A stretch of 64,000 nt of DNA, from NCBI GenBank assembly GCA_918797485.1, contig CAKKNE010000001.1:2046001-2110000 (forward strand), in the 5' to 3' direction. Source of the stretch: Pelagomonas calceolata. Its lineage: Eukaryota > Sar > Pelagophyceae > Pelagomonadales > Pelagomonadaceae. The position numbers and the translations under genes are program-made. Every line of letters starts with the position of its first letter. The stretch's first letter is position 1. Below the pieces are notes generated by a model. The model did no database searches, was not told where the DNA came from, and saw nothing but the letters and a program-made list of their open reading frames with translations. Shown here one piece after another: positions 1-10,039 of the stretch.

Positions 1-2644
1 AAATGGTTCTGACCCTCGCTCCAGAACCGCTCGTTGTACCTCGTGACCTCTCCGTGGCTCTTCCCAAACACGTCTTCGGAAACGCGCTCCAGGTCATCGC
101 GCCCATGCCTCGACAAAGCTCTCACGAACTGCTGGAAGTGGCCCCGGTGCCAGTCCGGAAAACCTTGAGACAATAAGTGTTCCTTCTCTTCGGCGTCGTC
201 CGCGTCCAACAGGACCAACGTAGCTAGCGCGTCGTCGTCTCTTAACAGGGCCCGCTTCTTCTCGGGCGTGTCTGTTAACGCTAAGAACCGACGTCTCTCG
301 ACGTCGCGCAGCTGTTTCAAGCGTTCTTGACCCGGAAATAATTGAAAGTCAGCTAAGGAAGGCATCCGCAGCACCTCGGGCATATCAGAGTCGTCATATT
401 CTGGTTCTACGGCTTTGGAAGAACGTTTCCTAGCAGGCTCGCCTAGTAACTCCCCGACCTCGTTCTCGGCCGCATATATATCCGCTTTGTACGTCTGCTT
501 TCGCTCCCGTTTGCCCGTATCTAGGAGGAAGGGCGTCACTCTTTTCGACGCATAATCAGTACCTTCCCACACCGTACTCACGCCCCCGTCCAGCTTGAAA
601 TCCAGCAGGTCGCCCTTCGACGCCTCCTCCAACCGTTTATTTATATCGTCGGTACGTTTCCTACCTCGTTCGATGATCGCGTCGATGTCCTCATCGCGCA
701 GCTCGTCGTTCGCGCGGAAGACCTTGTCCGCGCCGAAGCGGACAGCTTTCAGTAATTCCGCCGTCTGGAGTTTTTTGGAAGCGTCTTGCAATCGACCTGA
801 TTGCACGACGACCGCGTCCAACTTCAATTTTTGGTGGGCCCGCTCGATAATTTTCTCCTCTACCGTTTGTTCAGTAACGAGTCGATACACATGAACGGGC
901 TTCGTCTGGCCGATGCGGTGGCACCGGTCCATGGCCTGCAGGTCGGCCTGGGGGTTCCAGTCCGAGTCGTACAATACTACCGTATCTGCTGTTTGTAAGT
1001 TAATACCGAGACCGCCCGCCCGCGTACTGAGGAGGAAGCAATATAGAGGCGAAGAAGGCGCGTTGTACTGCTCGATGCGCTCCTCCCGCAGTTCGTGGGG
1101 CGTGGACCCGTCGACGCGGACGTAGCGGTGGCCCCTGCGCGGGACGCGTGGTCTCACGACGACGCCATCGACGCGAAATGAAGACGCCGCATCCATACCG
1201 CATCACCAGGAAGTCCTCCAAGACATCTAACATGCGCGTCATCTGCGAAAAAACAAGGACCCTATGATTTCTCTCTTTCAACCGAGCGAGTAGTTTATCC
1301 AGGACTTTCAACTTCCCACAAGCATCAACCAAGTGTTCCCCCAGAGCCGGTAGCGTCCGATCCTCCACGTGGGGAAAGAGGTAGGGGTGGTTGCAGCATT
1401 TCCGGAGCTGCATGACCAGATTCAGCAACGGCCCGCGCGCTTTCTGCGCAGCCGACCCTTGCACCGTCGAGATCTCCCTCAATAAGCACTGCTTGTAGAC
1501 GTCCCGTTGAATAGGTGCCAATGCAGTAAACAATATAGTTTCCGTCTTTCGAGGCAAATCTTTCTCCACATCTGCCTTGAGTCTCCTAATCATGAACGGC
1601 CTTAGCAATCGATGCAACTGCTCCACCAACATCTGGGTCTTGTCCCGATCCGACGACTGCAAGTTAAACAGCTCGTCAAATCTCTCTGCCGAGGCAAACA
1701 CATCGGGCAGTAGGAAATTCAACAACGCCCAGAGCTCGTGGAGGTTGTTCTGGAGCGGCGTGCCCGTCACGAGTAGTCTATTCTCCGTCTTGAGTAGTCT
1801 GACAGTCTTCGAGAGCTGCGCCCGCTCGTTCTTGATGCGGTGCGCTTCATCGATGATGAGGAAGCGCCAGGGCACCTTCTTGAGGGCGTTGACCTGCGTC
1901 GCGGCGGCGCGGTCGCGTGACGACGCCATCGACGCGAGACGCGTAGGTGCTCTCGCGAGACGCGTCGACGCCACCGCCGCGACGGCGTGTTTTCGACGCA
2001 GCAACACGGACCTCGATCGTCGCCACTTCATAAGTCGTGAGACACACGTCCCAGGTCCGCTTGCCGGAGAAGTGCTCCTGCACCAATGCTGTACGCTCAT
2101 CCTTGGTAGTAGCATGCAGCTTCAAAACTTTGAGAGATGGCAGCCACCTCGCGAACTCGTTCTGCCAGCCCGATAATGTGGTCTTCGGCACCAGGACTAG
2201 GTGCGGACCCTTCACAGATGAATACTCCTCCAGATAACCGAGCATCGATATCGACTGTAGCGTCTTGCCCAGACCCATCTCGTCGGCCAGGATGCCGTTC
2301 AAGCCGTTATGGCGCAGCCGGATCATCCAGTTCAGACCCGCCAACTGATAGGGCCGCATCGTGCCTTGAATGACCGACGGCTGTTTGGTCAAAAACTCTA
2401 CAGTATCCGGTTCGTCGGTGATCTTCTCGTCCACCGAATTCTTTCGTCGCTTGTCGCCGACGTTCAGGGGTTCGACGCGCAACGAAGGTTCTTCCACTGG
2501 TCGTTCGAAGAAGCCGTCGCGAAAAAAGTCTCCCAGGCCCGACTGCTGCATGAGGTACTTGAATCTTCGGCCGGCCGCTTGCTGGTTCGCGAGCTGCAGT
2601 TTCGCGTGCGCGTCTCTCCTGCTTTCGGCGGCGCCGCGCGTCAT
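1..2644 (-). CDS. ISWI-type SNF2 chromatin-remodelling ATPase (C-terminus beyond window)
   Basis: ATP-dependent nucleosome-sliding motor of the nucleus. The exon from 2644 carries the first helicase lobe: GILADEMGLGKT (Walker A) and LTTYEV. The next exon has DEAHRIKNE (Walker B) and LVTGTPLQNN, then RRLKADVEKDLP and VLVFSQMTRMLD. The last exon has LSTRAGGLGINLQTADTV and DRCHRIGQ. Residues after that match the ISWI HAND-SANT region (DWHRGHFQQFVRAL, RYNERFWSEG), which separates ISWI from other SNF2 groups. Two introns fit exactly: 2011-1894 (118 nt) and 1198-1135 (64 nt); both contain the introner core. The start ATG at 2644 opens MTRGAAESRR, shortly before a stretch like the ISWI N-terminus. 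The remainder of the SANT/SLIDE part lies off the left edge. Family call is firm; the exact start is inferred. Confidence 0.93.
1135..1198 (-). repeat. introner copy forming ISWI intron 2 (64 nt)
   Basis: GT-AG intron fixed by the reading frame (MRG joined to HRYVRVDGS). It starts GTATGGATGCGGCGTC and ends CCGCGCAG, with the core GCGTCGATGGCGTC in sense orientation. Confidence 0.85.
1894..2011 (-). repeat. introner-derived ISWI intron 1 (118 nt)
   Basis: Phase-0 intron between TTYEVATIE and VNALKKVPW. Starts GTCCGTGTTGCTGCGTCG and carries GCGTCGATGGCGTC. The same GTCCGTGT start opens the eIF4G intron at 8976. Confidence 0.8.
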
Positions 2645-3120
2645 GGTGGCTCGTCGCTCGTGTTTTTCGTTGTGGGTGCGTGTGCAGCGCTATCAAGGTA
2701 ACCACGTGCGCTGCGGCTGCGGCGCGGTTTCCGGGTCGCGCTGCGCTTTCAAAGTACGCGCGCGTCGCGAGCGGCGCGGTTTCGCAGGGGTGCTCTCCCT
2801 GGTCTTCTGCTGCTCTGCTGCGGTTGCACCGCACGGCGCAAAAGCAGCGCTCTTTTTTCTAGGTCGCAGTGCTTCGATTTATGCGACGCGCGCCTTTCGC
2901 CGACGATCGATGCCGCTTTTTGGAGTGCCTCTATGGCCGCCCCATCGTCGAGCAGAGGAGAGGCGCCGCCCGAGTGACGCCTCCGCGACGCGTAGCACGC
3001 GCTACGGACCCGTAGTCTACTACTGTATACTTGTAGAAGGGCGGGACTTTAGTGTGAGCTCGCCCGCGGGCCGCGCGCCCGGACGGTATAATCGAGTGAA
3101 TTCGTTGTTAGGCGTCGCGT
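2645..3120. other. upstream region of ISWI, no gene seen
   Basis: 475 bp between the ISWI start and the end of the next minus-strand gene. Open frames here lack ATG-led, recognisable protein. It presumably holds the ISWI promoter. I found no copy of the GCTAG palindrome in it. Confidence 0.5.
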
Positions 3121-4109
3121 TCAGAAGAAGAGGATCGGGAGCTTGTGCCGCGGCGGCGTGGCCCTGCCGCGCTTGATCTTCGTCTTCGTCGTCGGCGACA
3201 GGTCGCCTTCGTCGATCCCTTCCTCGAAGTCGAAGCCCTCGACCCCGTCCGGCGTGGCCCCGACCGTCTCGCCCTCCTCGACCTGCGCGCGACGGTCGGG
3301 GCCATCGACCTCTCTACTGCGCCGGGCCGACGGCCGCCTTGACCGCGTCCGTCGTCGCGACGCCGCCCTCGGCGACCTTGCCCTTGGTCAGTTCGGCGGC
3401 CTCGTCGACGACGTCCAGCGACACGGGCGGCGCGTCCACTCCCAACTTCTCGGAGACGGCGTCGACCTGCTCCTTGGCCTCCGTCTTCGCGGAGGCGGCG
3501 GCCTCGTCGACCTTCGTGGCCGCCGCTGCTTCGGCTTTGTCCGTGGCGACCTCGACCTTCTCGATGACGGCCTCCTTCGTCGACGCCGGCGCCGGCGCGG
3601 CCGCGGCCTCCGTCGTGGGCGCGCGGCCCTTGGCGTCGGCGGCGGCCGCCTTGTCGGCCTTCGGCACCGCGTCAGCCTTCTTCTTGCCGGAGAACCTGTG
3701 TGCGCATCGAGGAAATGACGCGCGCTTAGTACGCCGAATAATTCTTCACGCCGCGAGTCACGCTCCAGACATGCCCGTCAGCTTCGCGGCCGCCTTGCGG
3801 ACGGACTTGGCGCGCGACATCGGCGGCGGCTTGGACTCGGGCGTCGCCACGGTGCGGGCCTCGGCGGGCGGCGCGACGGCCTCGGTGGCGCGGTCCTCGC
3901 CCGACTTCGTGATCGACGAGAGCCAGCTGCGCGCCTTGGCCTTGGTCTCGGACGAGGCCGATAGGCTAAACAGGATTGTGAGATCTAAGTTATTTTCACA
4001 CCGAGCGCTTCTTGATGTGCGTTCGCGATATATCTTTACGCCTTGTCGGGAGTGCCTCTCTAACACACGAGACCCGTGGCCCGCGAAGGCACTGCAGTCT
4101 CGCTTGCAT
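3121..4109 (-). CDS. Ala/Lys/Glu-rich protein of unknown function
   Basis: Several exons join in one frame: SSETKAKARSWLSSITKSG, then FSGKKKADAVPKADKAA, a long helical Ala/Glu/Lys stretch (EAVIEKVEVATDKAEAAAATK) and a C-terminus ending RHKLPILFF before TGA at 3121. Introns about 3759-3692 and 3330-3271 fit the frame; the second holds the introner core. A further intron near 4000-3966 ends TCCTGTTTAG. The ATG at 4109 (MQARLQCLRG) connects only if a GC donor is used, so the 5' end is tentative. The composition suggests an extended or coiled protein. I do not recognise a family. It is divergent from the RING/Sel1 gene, and a GCTAG palindrome lies between them. Confidence 0.5.
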
Positions 4110-4122
4110 AATCCCGGCGTAG

Positions 4123-4146
4123 GCTAGCGGACTGTAACACACTAGG
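4123..4146. promoter_or_regulatory. GCTAG palindrome, copy A
   Basis: Arms GCTAG and CTAGG around GGACTGTAACACA. It lies between divergent genes, 180 bp before the ATG at 4326. Confidence 0.55.
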
Positions 4147-4325
4147 GAGGCCACACAAAAGACAAAACCGGCAGCCCATACAAGCTCGTACAGCTGCCAG
4201 GCAGCGTGTCGACCGCACGCACGCCTTCGACGCGCGCCGGAGCCCCTGCGACGCGCCCGTCCACTCGTACGTACGAGAGTGGCCAGCACCACATAGAGCT
4301 ACCATAACAAAAGGGCAGCGCACCA

Positions 4326-5564
4326 ATGGCCGAATTCGCCGAGAAGACGCACACCGATGTGTCTTTGTGGGACGCGCTGGAGTTAAGAGAACCGATGGAG
4401 GGCTTATCGAAAGGCGCGCACGGCTACGTCGTGGGCTGGACGGGCAGCGCCTACGAATTAAAAATAAACAATAGAACGTACGAAGTGCTGCCGCACCAGG
4501 CGAAGCACCGTGAGCGTCCGGCATTAGATGGTGCGGATGAGGAAATAAAGAAGGACTTCGGGACGTGTCCTCTATGCGACAATGAAAAGACGATGACGGT
4601 CGCGGACCCGTACTACGCGTGCTGCGGCGGCCAGATCTGCGAGAGGTGTGCCGATTTACTCGATCTGCACCGGTTATCCAAGCGGAAGTGCCCGTTGTGC
4701 GGCAAGGGCGTCGAGGGGCCCTCTCGCGACTCGTCGACCGAGGCCCACGCGGTGGTATGTAGAAGACGCGCAAAAAAAGGAGACGCGCGGGCGCACTTCG
4801 CGCTCGCGGCCATGGAGGCCGTGCTGTCGGAGGAGGAGCAGGCGCGCCATTTGTTGTTATTGGTGGACGAGGGGTTTGCGGAGGTTTGCGGCGGCGTCCT
4901 CCAATCGACGCGTCGCGGCGATGGCGTCTACGCCGGCAGCACGCCATCGACGCGACCGCCCGCGCAGGCCCAGTACATCTACGGCAGTGCCTGCATCGAC
5001 CACGGGTTTGTGAGCGATGGGTTAAGATGGTGGATTCTGGCCGAGCAGCGGGGCCACGCCCAGGCGTCACTACGGCTGAGCGAGCAGCACTTCGAGAACG
5101 CCCCACCGGAAGTCCTGGGCGAGCCGTCGTCCTTCGCGCGGGGTTTGGATTATCTGCACGACGCGTGCGTGCGTGGTAGTTCGGAGGCGGCCTTTTCCCT
5201 CGGCGTGCTGTACTACGGAGGCCGGGCGCCGCATCTCGATGCGGACCCGGAGGTGGGCACGGCGTTTTATCGAAGTGCCGCGGAGTTAGATCATGCGAGA
5301 GGGTGTTTGGCTTTGGCGGACGCCATTTCCCAAGCCGACGGCGACGCGGCGGAAGCGGAGAAGTGGCTGCACCGCGCGGCGTGGCTCGGCGACGAGGACG
5401 CGGTCCGCGTCTGCAAGGAGGCGGGCTACGCGCCGGAGCCGCCCCATCCCTCCATTTGTGCCGAGCGGGAAAGCTTGAGGCAGCGCCTCTCGACGCTCGC
5501 CGTCGCGGCGGGGCGGGCGCCCGTCGTGTCGCCGAAGAAGGGGCTGAAGAAGAACTTCGTCTAG
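4326..5564 (+). CDS. RING-like zinc-finger protein with Sel1 repeats
   Basis: An N-terminal zinc-binding module (CPLCDNEK ... CCGGQICERCAD ... KCPLCGKG, residues about 79-125) resembles RING/MYND-type fingers. It is followed by Sel1-type helical repeats (AHFALAAM, AQYIYGSACIDHG, AAFSLGVLYYGG, ARGCLALADA, AEKWLHRAA). Such proteins are scaffolds or ubiquitin ligases; which one cannot be told from sequence. A phase-0 intron at 4884-4967 is 84 nt, so the frame stays open through it, but the inserted residues interrupt a Sel1 repeat and are surely spliced out. The C-terminus is basic (PKKGLKKNFV). ATG at 4326 is the first in frame. Confidence 0.85.
   Translation: MAEFAEKTHTDVSLWDALELREPMEGLSKGAHGYVVGWTGSAYELKINNRTYEVLPHQAKHRERPALDGADEEIKKDFGTCPLCDNEKTMTVADPYYACCGGQICERCADLLDLHRLSKRKCPLCGKGVEGPSRDSSTEAHAVVCRRRAKKGDARAHFALAAMEAVLSEEEQARHLLLLVDEGFAEVCGGVLQSTRRGDGVYAGSTPSTRPPAQAQYIYGSACIDHGFVSDGLRWWILAEQRGHAQASLRLSEQHFENAPPEVLGEPSSFARGLDYLHDACVRGSSEAAFSLGVLYYGGRAPHLDADPEVGTAFYRSAAELDHARGCLALADAISQADGDAAEAEKWLHRAAWLGDEDAVRVCKEAGYAPEPPHPSICAERESLRQRLSTLAVAAGRAPVVSPKKGLKKNFV
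4884..4967 (+). repeat. introner copy in the RING/Sel1 gene (84 nt)
   Basis: Starts GTTTGCGGCGGCGTCC and ends CGCCCGCGCAG, with both TCGCGGCGATGGCGT and ACGCCATCGACGCGA inside, an inverted pair. Length divisible by three, so it is invisible to a simple ORF scan. Confidence 0.9.
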
Positions 5565-5810
5565 GCGTCGCCTCGACGGCGTAAATTGTGTCTTATTTTT
5601 CGTTTATGTCCTCGAGGATCCTCCCATCCCCAAAAAATCGGGTTTTGCAAGCCGAAATAATGCGAGGCAGAAGCCGCACGCTCGAGTTGCGGATCTATTG
5701 GCCGCGTTTCGGAAGTCTTCACTGTCGCCTGGTCCAGCTGTCGCGTAGAACCACAGGAATTCGGTTCTGAGCCGAGAATAGAGCCTGGTCAAAAATCAGT
5801 GTAGATCACA

Positions 5811-6269
5811 ATGTCCGCGCGCGGCGGCAAGAAGAAAGGGAAGGCGAAGAAGAAGACGCCCCCCTGGAGATGCAACTGGTGTCCACGGACCGACGGCAAG
5901 CACTGCCGAGGCCCGGGCGGCCCGAAGACGCTCTGCGGCACGTGCCACACGCGTTGGAGAAGAGGCGAGACCGGCCCGCGCTCGGACGACTGGTCTTGTG
6001 GCTGGTGCGGCGTCCAGGAGACGCCAAGGCGGTGCAAGGGTCCGAAGGGACCAGCTACGCTCTGCGAGGTGTGCCATGGGCACCACAACAAAGCGAGGGC
6101 ACGTGCCATAATCAGAACGCGTCGGGTAGGGCGTCGTCGGCTTCTTCGTCGGTTTTGCCGTCGGTGCCACGCAGACGTTCGGGCATCCATCACGATCATA
6201 GTAGTAGGTGGAGGTGACGCGATACACGCCGCCACCAGCACAATTCATGGGCTTGCTGTGCGGAAATAA
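5811..6269 (+). CDS. protein with two GATA-type zinc fingers
   Basis: After a Lys-rich start (SARGGKKKGKAKKK) come two tandem fingers: CNWC ... GPGGPKTLCGTC and CGWC ... GPKGPATLCEVC. The spacing, the GP-G-TLC signature and the basic stretches are those of GATA fingers, so a DNA-binding nuclear role is likely. Residues after about 100 (RTRRVGRRRLLRRF onward) are antisense to a convincing exon of the convergent minus-strand gene. The C-terminus may therefore be non-conserved or the two genes may overlap. ATG at 5811 lies well upstream of the first finger. Confidence 0.8.
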   Translation: MSARGGKKKGKAKKKTPPWRCNWCPRTDGKHCRGPGGPKTLCGTCHTRWRRGETGPRSDDWSCGWCGVQETPRRCKGPKGPATLCEVCHGHHNKARARAIIRTRRVGRRRLLRRFCRRCHADVRASITIIVVGGGDAIHAATSTIHGLAVRK

Positions 6270-6991
6270 ACCAGTGAGTCCGACGCCATCGAGCAGACGC
6301 AATCACTGAGCCAAGATCACGTCAGTTGGGATTGATTTCTACGCAGCGCGCGACCAGCCGAACTCGCACTCGTGGCCCACGCAGTCCGTCGCGGCGGGGT
6401 TGCCCGGGAGGCACGTCTTCAGCGGCGCGAGGGCCGGGCACTTGTCGTTGCGCGCCGGGCAGGGCGGGCACTGGAGGCGCGGTAATTCCAGAGCGGACTC
6501 GACGAGGTAGATGGACTTGGCGTCGCCTGCGCGTGGCGTCGGTCTCGTCTCGCGCGCTCGGACGCGGCGCGATGGCGTGGCGGTCGACGCCATCGCGGTA
6601 AGCTCGACGCGTCGCGGCGACGGCGTCGGAGCGGGCCTCTCGCGGACGCCGTCGACGCGAACTCGGCGCGGGGTCGAGCCGGGCGGTTTCGCGGAGTAAA
6701 CGAAGACGCAGCGGCCGCGCAGTTGTGGTGGCCGCTCCCCTTGTCCTCGCTTCCGCAGTACAGCTGGGTCTCAGCTCTACAGTGCATTCCCTTGCAGAGG
6801 CAGGCGTCCGAGCAGACCGGCAGAGCATCAAAGTCTTTGACGTCGGTGCAGTCGTCTTTTTTAATCTTTGTGAGGACGGGGCATTCCGCGAAGTCCTGGA
6901 GCCCGCGGGCGGCCGGGCGCAGTCCTACGGCCGTCTTGAACGGAGGCGACGTCGCCGCCGCCGCGACGAGGGCGGTTATGTGTAGAAGCAT
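6100..6991 (-). CDS. secreted Cys-rich protein with PTKKPTTP linker (3' end unresolved)
   Basis: Exon 1 (from ATG 6991) begins with a signal peptide (MLLHITALVAAAATS) and a Cys-rich domain (AECPVLTKIKKDDC, SDACLCKGMHC). Exon 2 begins at 6526 (DAKSIYLVESAL, CPPCPARNDKCP, TDCVGHECEFGW). An 87-nt intron, 6342-6256, fits in phase and leads to exon 3 (AKPMNCAGGGVYRVTSTYYY, DGCPNVC, PTAKPTKKPTTPYPT). The same linker occurs in the protein at 15193, so the two are relatives. Intron 1 (about 6720-6527) seems to use a GC donor. After the linker the frame runs antisense to the zinc-finger gene; the true end is unknown and a truncated copy is possible. Confidence 0.6.
6256..6342 (-). repeat. intron ending in the CTCACTGGT 3' module (87 nt)
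   Basis: GT-AG intron fixed by frame. It has GCTCGATGGCGTCGGACTC, then CACTGGTTTATTTCCGCACAG. The last 25 nt match the ends of introns at 55757 and 62311. Confidence 0.7.
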
Positions 6992-7622
6992 ATCAAAATT
7001 GCTCCGCGCTCGCGCGTTCCTGCGCCTCGCTCGCGGCGCGGCGATTCGTGTCGATCCGTGTGGTCCTAGAGCGCGCCCTCGCCCTGCAGGGACGAGCTTT
7101 TGCGGCTACGTAGCTGGCCCAGTTTCAGGCAAAATTAATTGTAAAACCCGTGTGTACAAAAAGCCATCCGACCGGAACGCGGACGCCTCTCCTCCCCGTC
7201 CAGCATCTTCGCGCGCGCTTCTGAGCACTCTCCTGAAGGCTAGTGCGGAGGCCTTGCTGTACAGCCAAAGCAGAGGAAGCGGAGCCAAATCGCCAGCGGA
7301 GGCCGAAATAATGCAAGCGAGAAGATGTGCCCCGCTCCGCCTATAGCTCCTGTAACAGAGAAGATGTCTGCACCGTCCACAAAAGCTTTGAACGCGCGCT
7401 GCCAGCGCCCATCGCCTTATTCAAATTAGTGTCAATCGCAAGCGCTGGCGGCCACGGGCCGGCGACGCGCGCGCGGCCGTCGCATCGCTGCCCCCGCTGC
7501 GCAAAACGCGCGCGCTCGCACGATCTTGAGTGTGACACACTCGAAACGCCCGCGCGACTCGGCACGCTGGGCGAAGAAACGGGGCTAAGCAACGCGCGCG
7601 CGCCAAACTCAAAACCACGCAG
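6992..7622. other. intergenic stretch and probable 5' exon/intron of the eIF4G-like gene
   Basis: No clear gene. The frame of the eIF4G-like protein is stopped by TGA at 7533, and CACGCAG at 7622 looks like an acceptor. A first exon must therefore lie upstream; the ATG at 7364 (MSAPSTKALNAR) is a candidate. Confidence 0.4.
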
Positions 7623-9934
7623 GCCTCCGCCAGCGCCTTCGTGCCCAACGCCGCGGCCCCGGCCTTCGTGCCGAGCTTCGCGCTGCCGCCCGCGCCGCCC
7701 GCCGCGCCGAGCTCGCCCGCGAAGAGCCCGCCGACGAGCGTGCCCTCGTCGCCCAAACTCACGGCGACGGCCAAAGAATTCAAGCCCTGCTCGCCGATCG
7801 CGACCAAAAGGGAGCCGCCGGCCATCCCCGCGTCGCCGCCGCGACGGATACGATCGGCCCATACGGGCGTCCCGAAGCATAGCATTGATGATCTACTCAA
7901 ACTCGAGAGCGACTGCGGCTCCTGCTCGGAAGAGGTCAAGAGAAAGCTCGGCGTCTTTGGAGGCTACCGATACGAGAGATCCGGCGCCGGTGGCGGTTCT
8001 TCTGGAGCTGGCTTTGGGAGCCGAGACTTCGCGCAAGCGCGACGCGACACCAGCAAGCCGGGCTTCCCCTCGCATAGAAGTGACTCATCACTACGCGATA
8101 GAACAGCCATGGGCCGGTCCCACTCGTCGACGGGCCAGCTCCGCGACCGATCCCCGATCCGACCGAAGAAGCGACCTCCCAAGGAGTACGTCAAGCCCGA
8201 CTGGGCGAAGAAGGGCGACGACGACGGCGACGCCGCTTTATCCAAGAAGGCCAATTCGATACTGAACAAGCTGACGCTCGAGAAATTCGACCGCCTGTCG
8301 ACGGAATTCTGCGCGCTCGAGTTCTCGACCCTGGAGCGCGTCGCCGGCGCCGTGGACCTCATCGTGACGAAGGCCCAAACGGAGTCCCACTTCGTATCAG
8401 TATATGCATCATTATGTGTCAAACTCGCGAACACCCCCAATGAGGCATTGGGCGAAGACGAAGGGTCCACGAAAAAGTTTCGGCGGCTGCTGCTGGAGCG
8501 GTGCCAGGCGGAATTTGAACGCGACCATAGTCAGACCATCGCCGAGTTGGAATCGCTAGATGAGGAATCTAGAGAGAGGAAGCTTGCGAAGATCCGCAAA
8601 CAATACATCGGCCACATGTTTTTCATTGGCGCACTCTACAAGCAAGGTTTACTGAAGGAGAACATCATGCACCACTGCGTCCAGGAGCTCTTCGGCGACC
8701 CGTCGGAGCCGGATAGCGAGAAGCTCGAGTGTCTGGCTAAATTACTTACTTCGATCGGGAAAAAATTAGATGCGGCAGCCTTGGACAAGAAAGAATCCGC
8801 AAAATTCATGAAGGCCTACTTCAAGCAGCTCAAGAAGCTCGAGAATAATAAATCGCTAGATGCGCGGTTGCGCTTCGCGCTGAAAGATCTTCGCGAATTG
8901 AGAGAAAACACGTGGGTGCCGCGCCGCAAAGTCGAGGAGGCCAAGACCATCCAGGAGATCCACGACGACATCCAGGTCCGTGTACGGCGTCCTTCACGAG
9001 ACTGCGCCGCCGCGATGGCGTCTTCACGAGCCCACGCCGCCTCGACGCCGTCGACACGACACCGCGTCGCTGCAACGCCGCCGGCGCGCCGCCACGCCGC
9101 CGTCGACGCGACCGCGCGAGAGTCTACGGGCGCGTGAATGTACACCGTCGTTCGACACAGGCCGAGGAGGACAAAAAAGCCGGCCGCAAGCCCACGCGCG
9201 TCAAGCGCGACCGCTCCGCGAACAACCTCACGATTATCAGTGATGACGGCTGGGAGACCGTGCCCACGACTACGGCTTCCGTGCGACGATCGTCGTCGCG
9301 AAAGGAGCGGTCCCAGTCCCCCGCAAACGTACCTACTGACGTGAACATGGGCGGCTTCGGTGCCCTATTGGGTGGAGACAAGAAGAAGAAGGACAAGGAC
9401 AAGAAGAAGAAGAAGAAAAGTCGTTCCAAAGATTCTCTTACTGATCTCGAGGAAGTTACGTCTATACCGTTCGACGAGGATAAGTACCGGGGCAAGTGCA
9501 AGGCGGCCGTGGCCGAGTATTTCTCCATCGAAGTGGTTGATGAGGTCGTGGCCTGCGCTCGCGAGGAATTGGCTGGACTTGGGGAGCCGTCTAGATTATC
9601 ATTGTTGGCGTCGGCGGCGTTGGACGTCGTGCTCGACGGCAAGCAAAAGGACCGGGAGCGCGTGCCCCAATTGTTACTGGCTCTATCGGAGAAGGACGTC
9701 CTGACGCCGGCGCACTTCTCGACTGCATTCTTAGAAGCACTTGCGATCCTGCCCGACATCACGATCGATGCCCCGAAGGCGCCGCAGTGGCTGGGGGATG
9801 TCCTGAAGGCGCTCGTCGAGAAGGAGGCCTGTTCCTTGGCCTTCTTGGAGGGCGGGGCCCCGGCGGCTTTGACCGAATTAGGTGAGGAGGGGACGGAGTG
9901 CTGGTCGAAGTTCAAGGACTACGTCGCGTCCTGA
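7623..9934 (+). CDS. eIF4G-like translation initiation factor (MIF4G + MA3)
   Basis: Scaffold of the cap-binding complex. A Pro/Ala-rich N-terminus is followed by a MIF4G domain (ANSILNKLTLEKFDRLSTEF, FVSVYASLCVKLANTP, FIGALYKQGLLKENIMHHCV). After a Lys-rich linker (KKKKDKDKKKKKKS) a C-terminal MA3-type domain follows (KYRGKCKAAVAEYFSIEVVD, LLLALSEKDVLTPAHF). A 185-nt phase-0 intron, 8976-9160, joins HDDIQ to AEEDKKAGRK; without it the frame stops at 9137. The coding start given here is the inferred acceptor after 7622; the first exon is not resolved. The stop is TGA at 9932-9934. It is shorter than animal eIF4G, more like plant eIFiso4G. Confidence 0.85.
8976..9160 (+). repeat. introner-derived intron in the eIF4G-like gene (185 nt)
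   Basis: Starts GTCCGTGTACGGCGTCC and ends TTCGACACAG. Inside are several diverged copies of the core (CGCGATGGCGTCTTC, CGACGCCGTCGACACG, CGCCGTCGACGCGACC), as if elements had accumulated. Confidence 0.8.
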
Positions 9935-10039
9935 TCGCGGGCGGAGGCTCTAGTGTAAGGGTCGTCGTCCGTAGTTACTAGTCTTCGCGTCGACGGCGTC
10001 GAGACCGCTACCCCCACGCCGCCGCCGCGAATACAACAA

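Noticed and set aside
3339-4127. Long plus-strand frame over the Ala/Lys-rich gene
   Set aside because: Antisense shadow. The minus strand gives exons with in-phase introns and a sensible composition.
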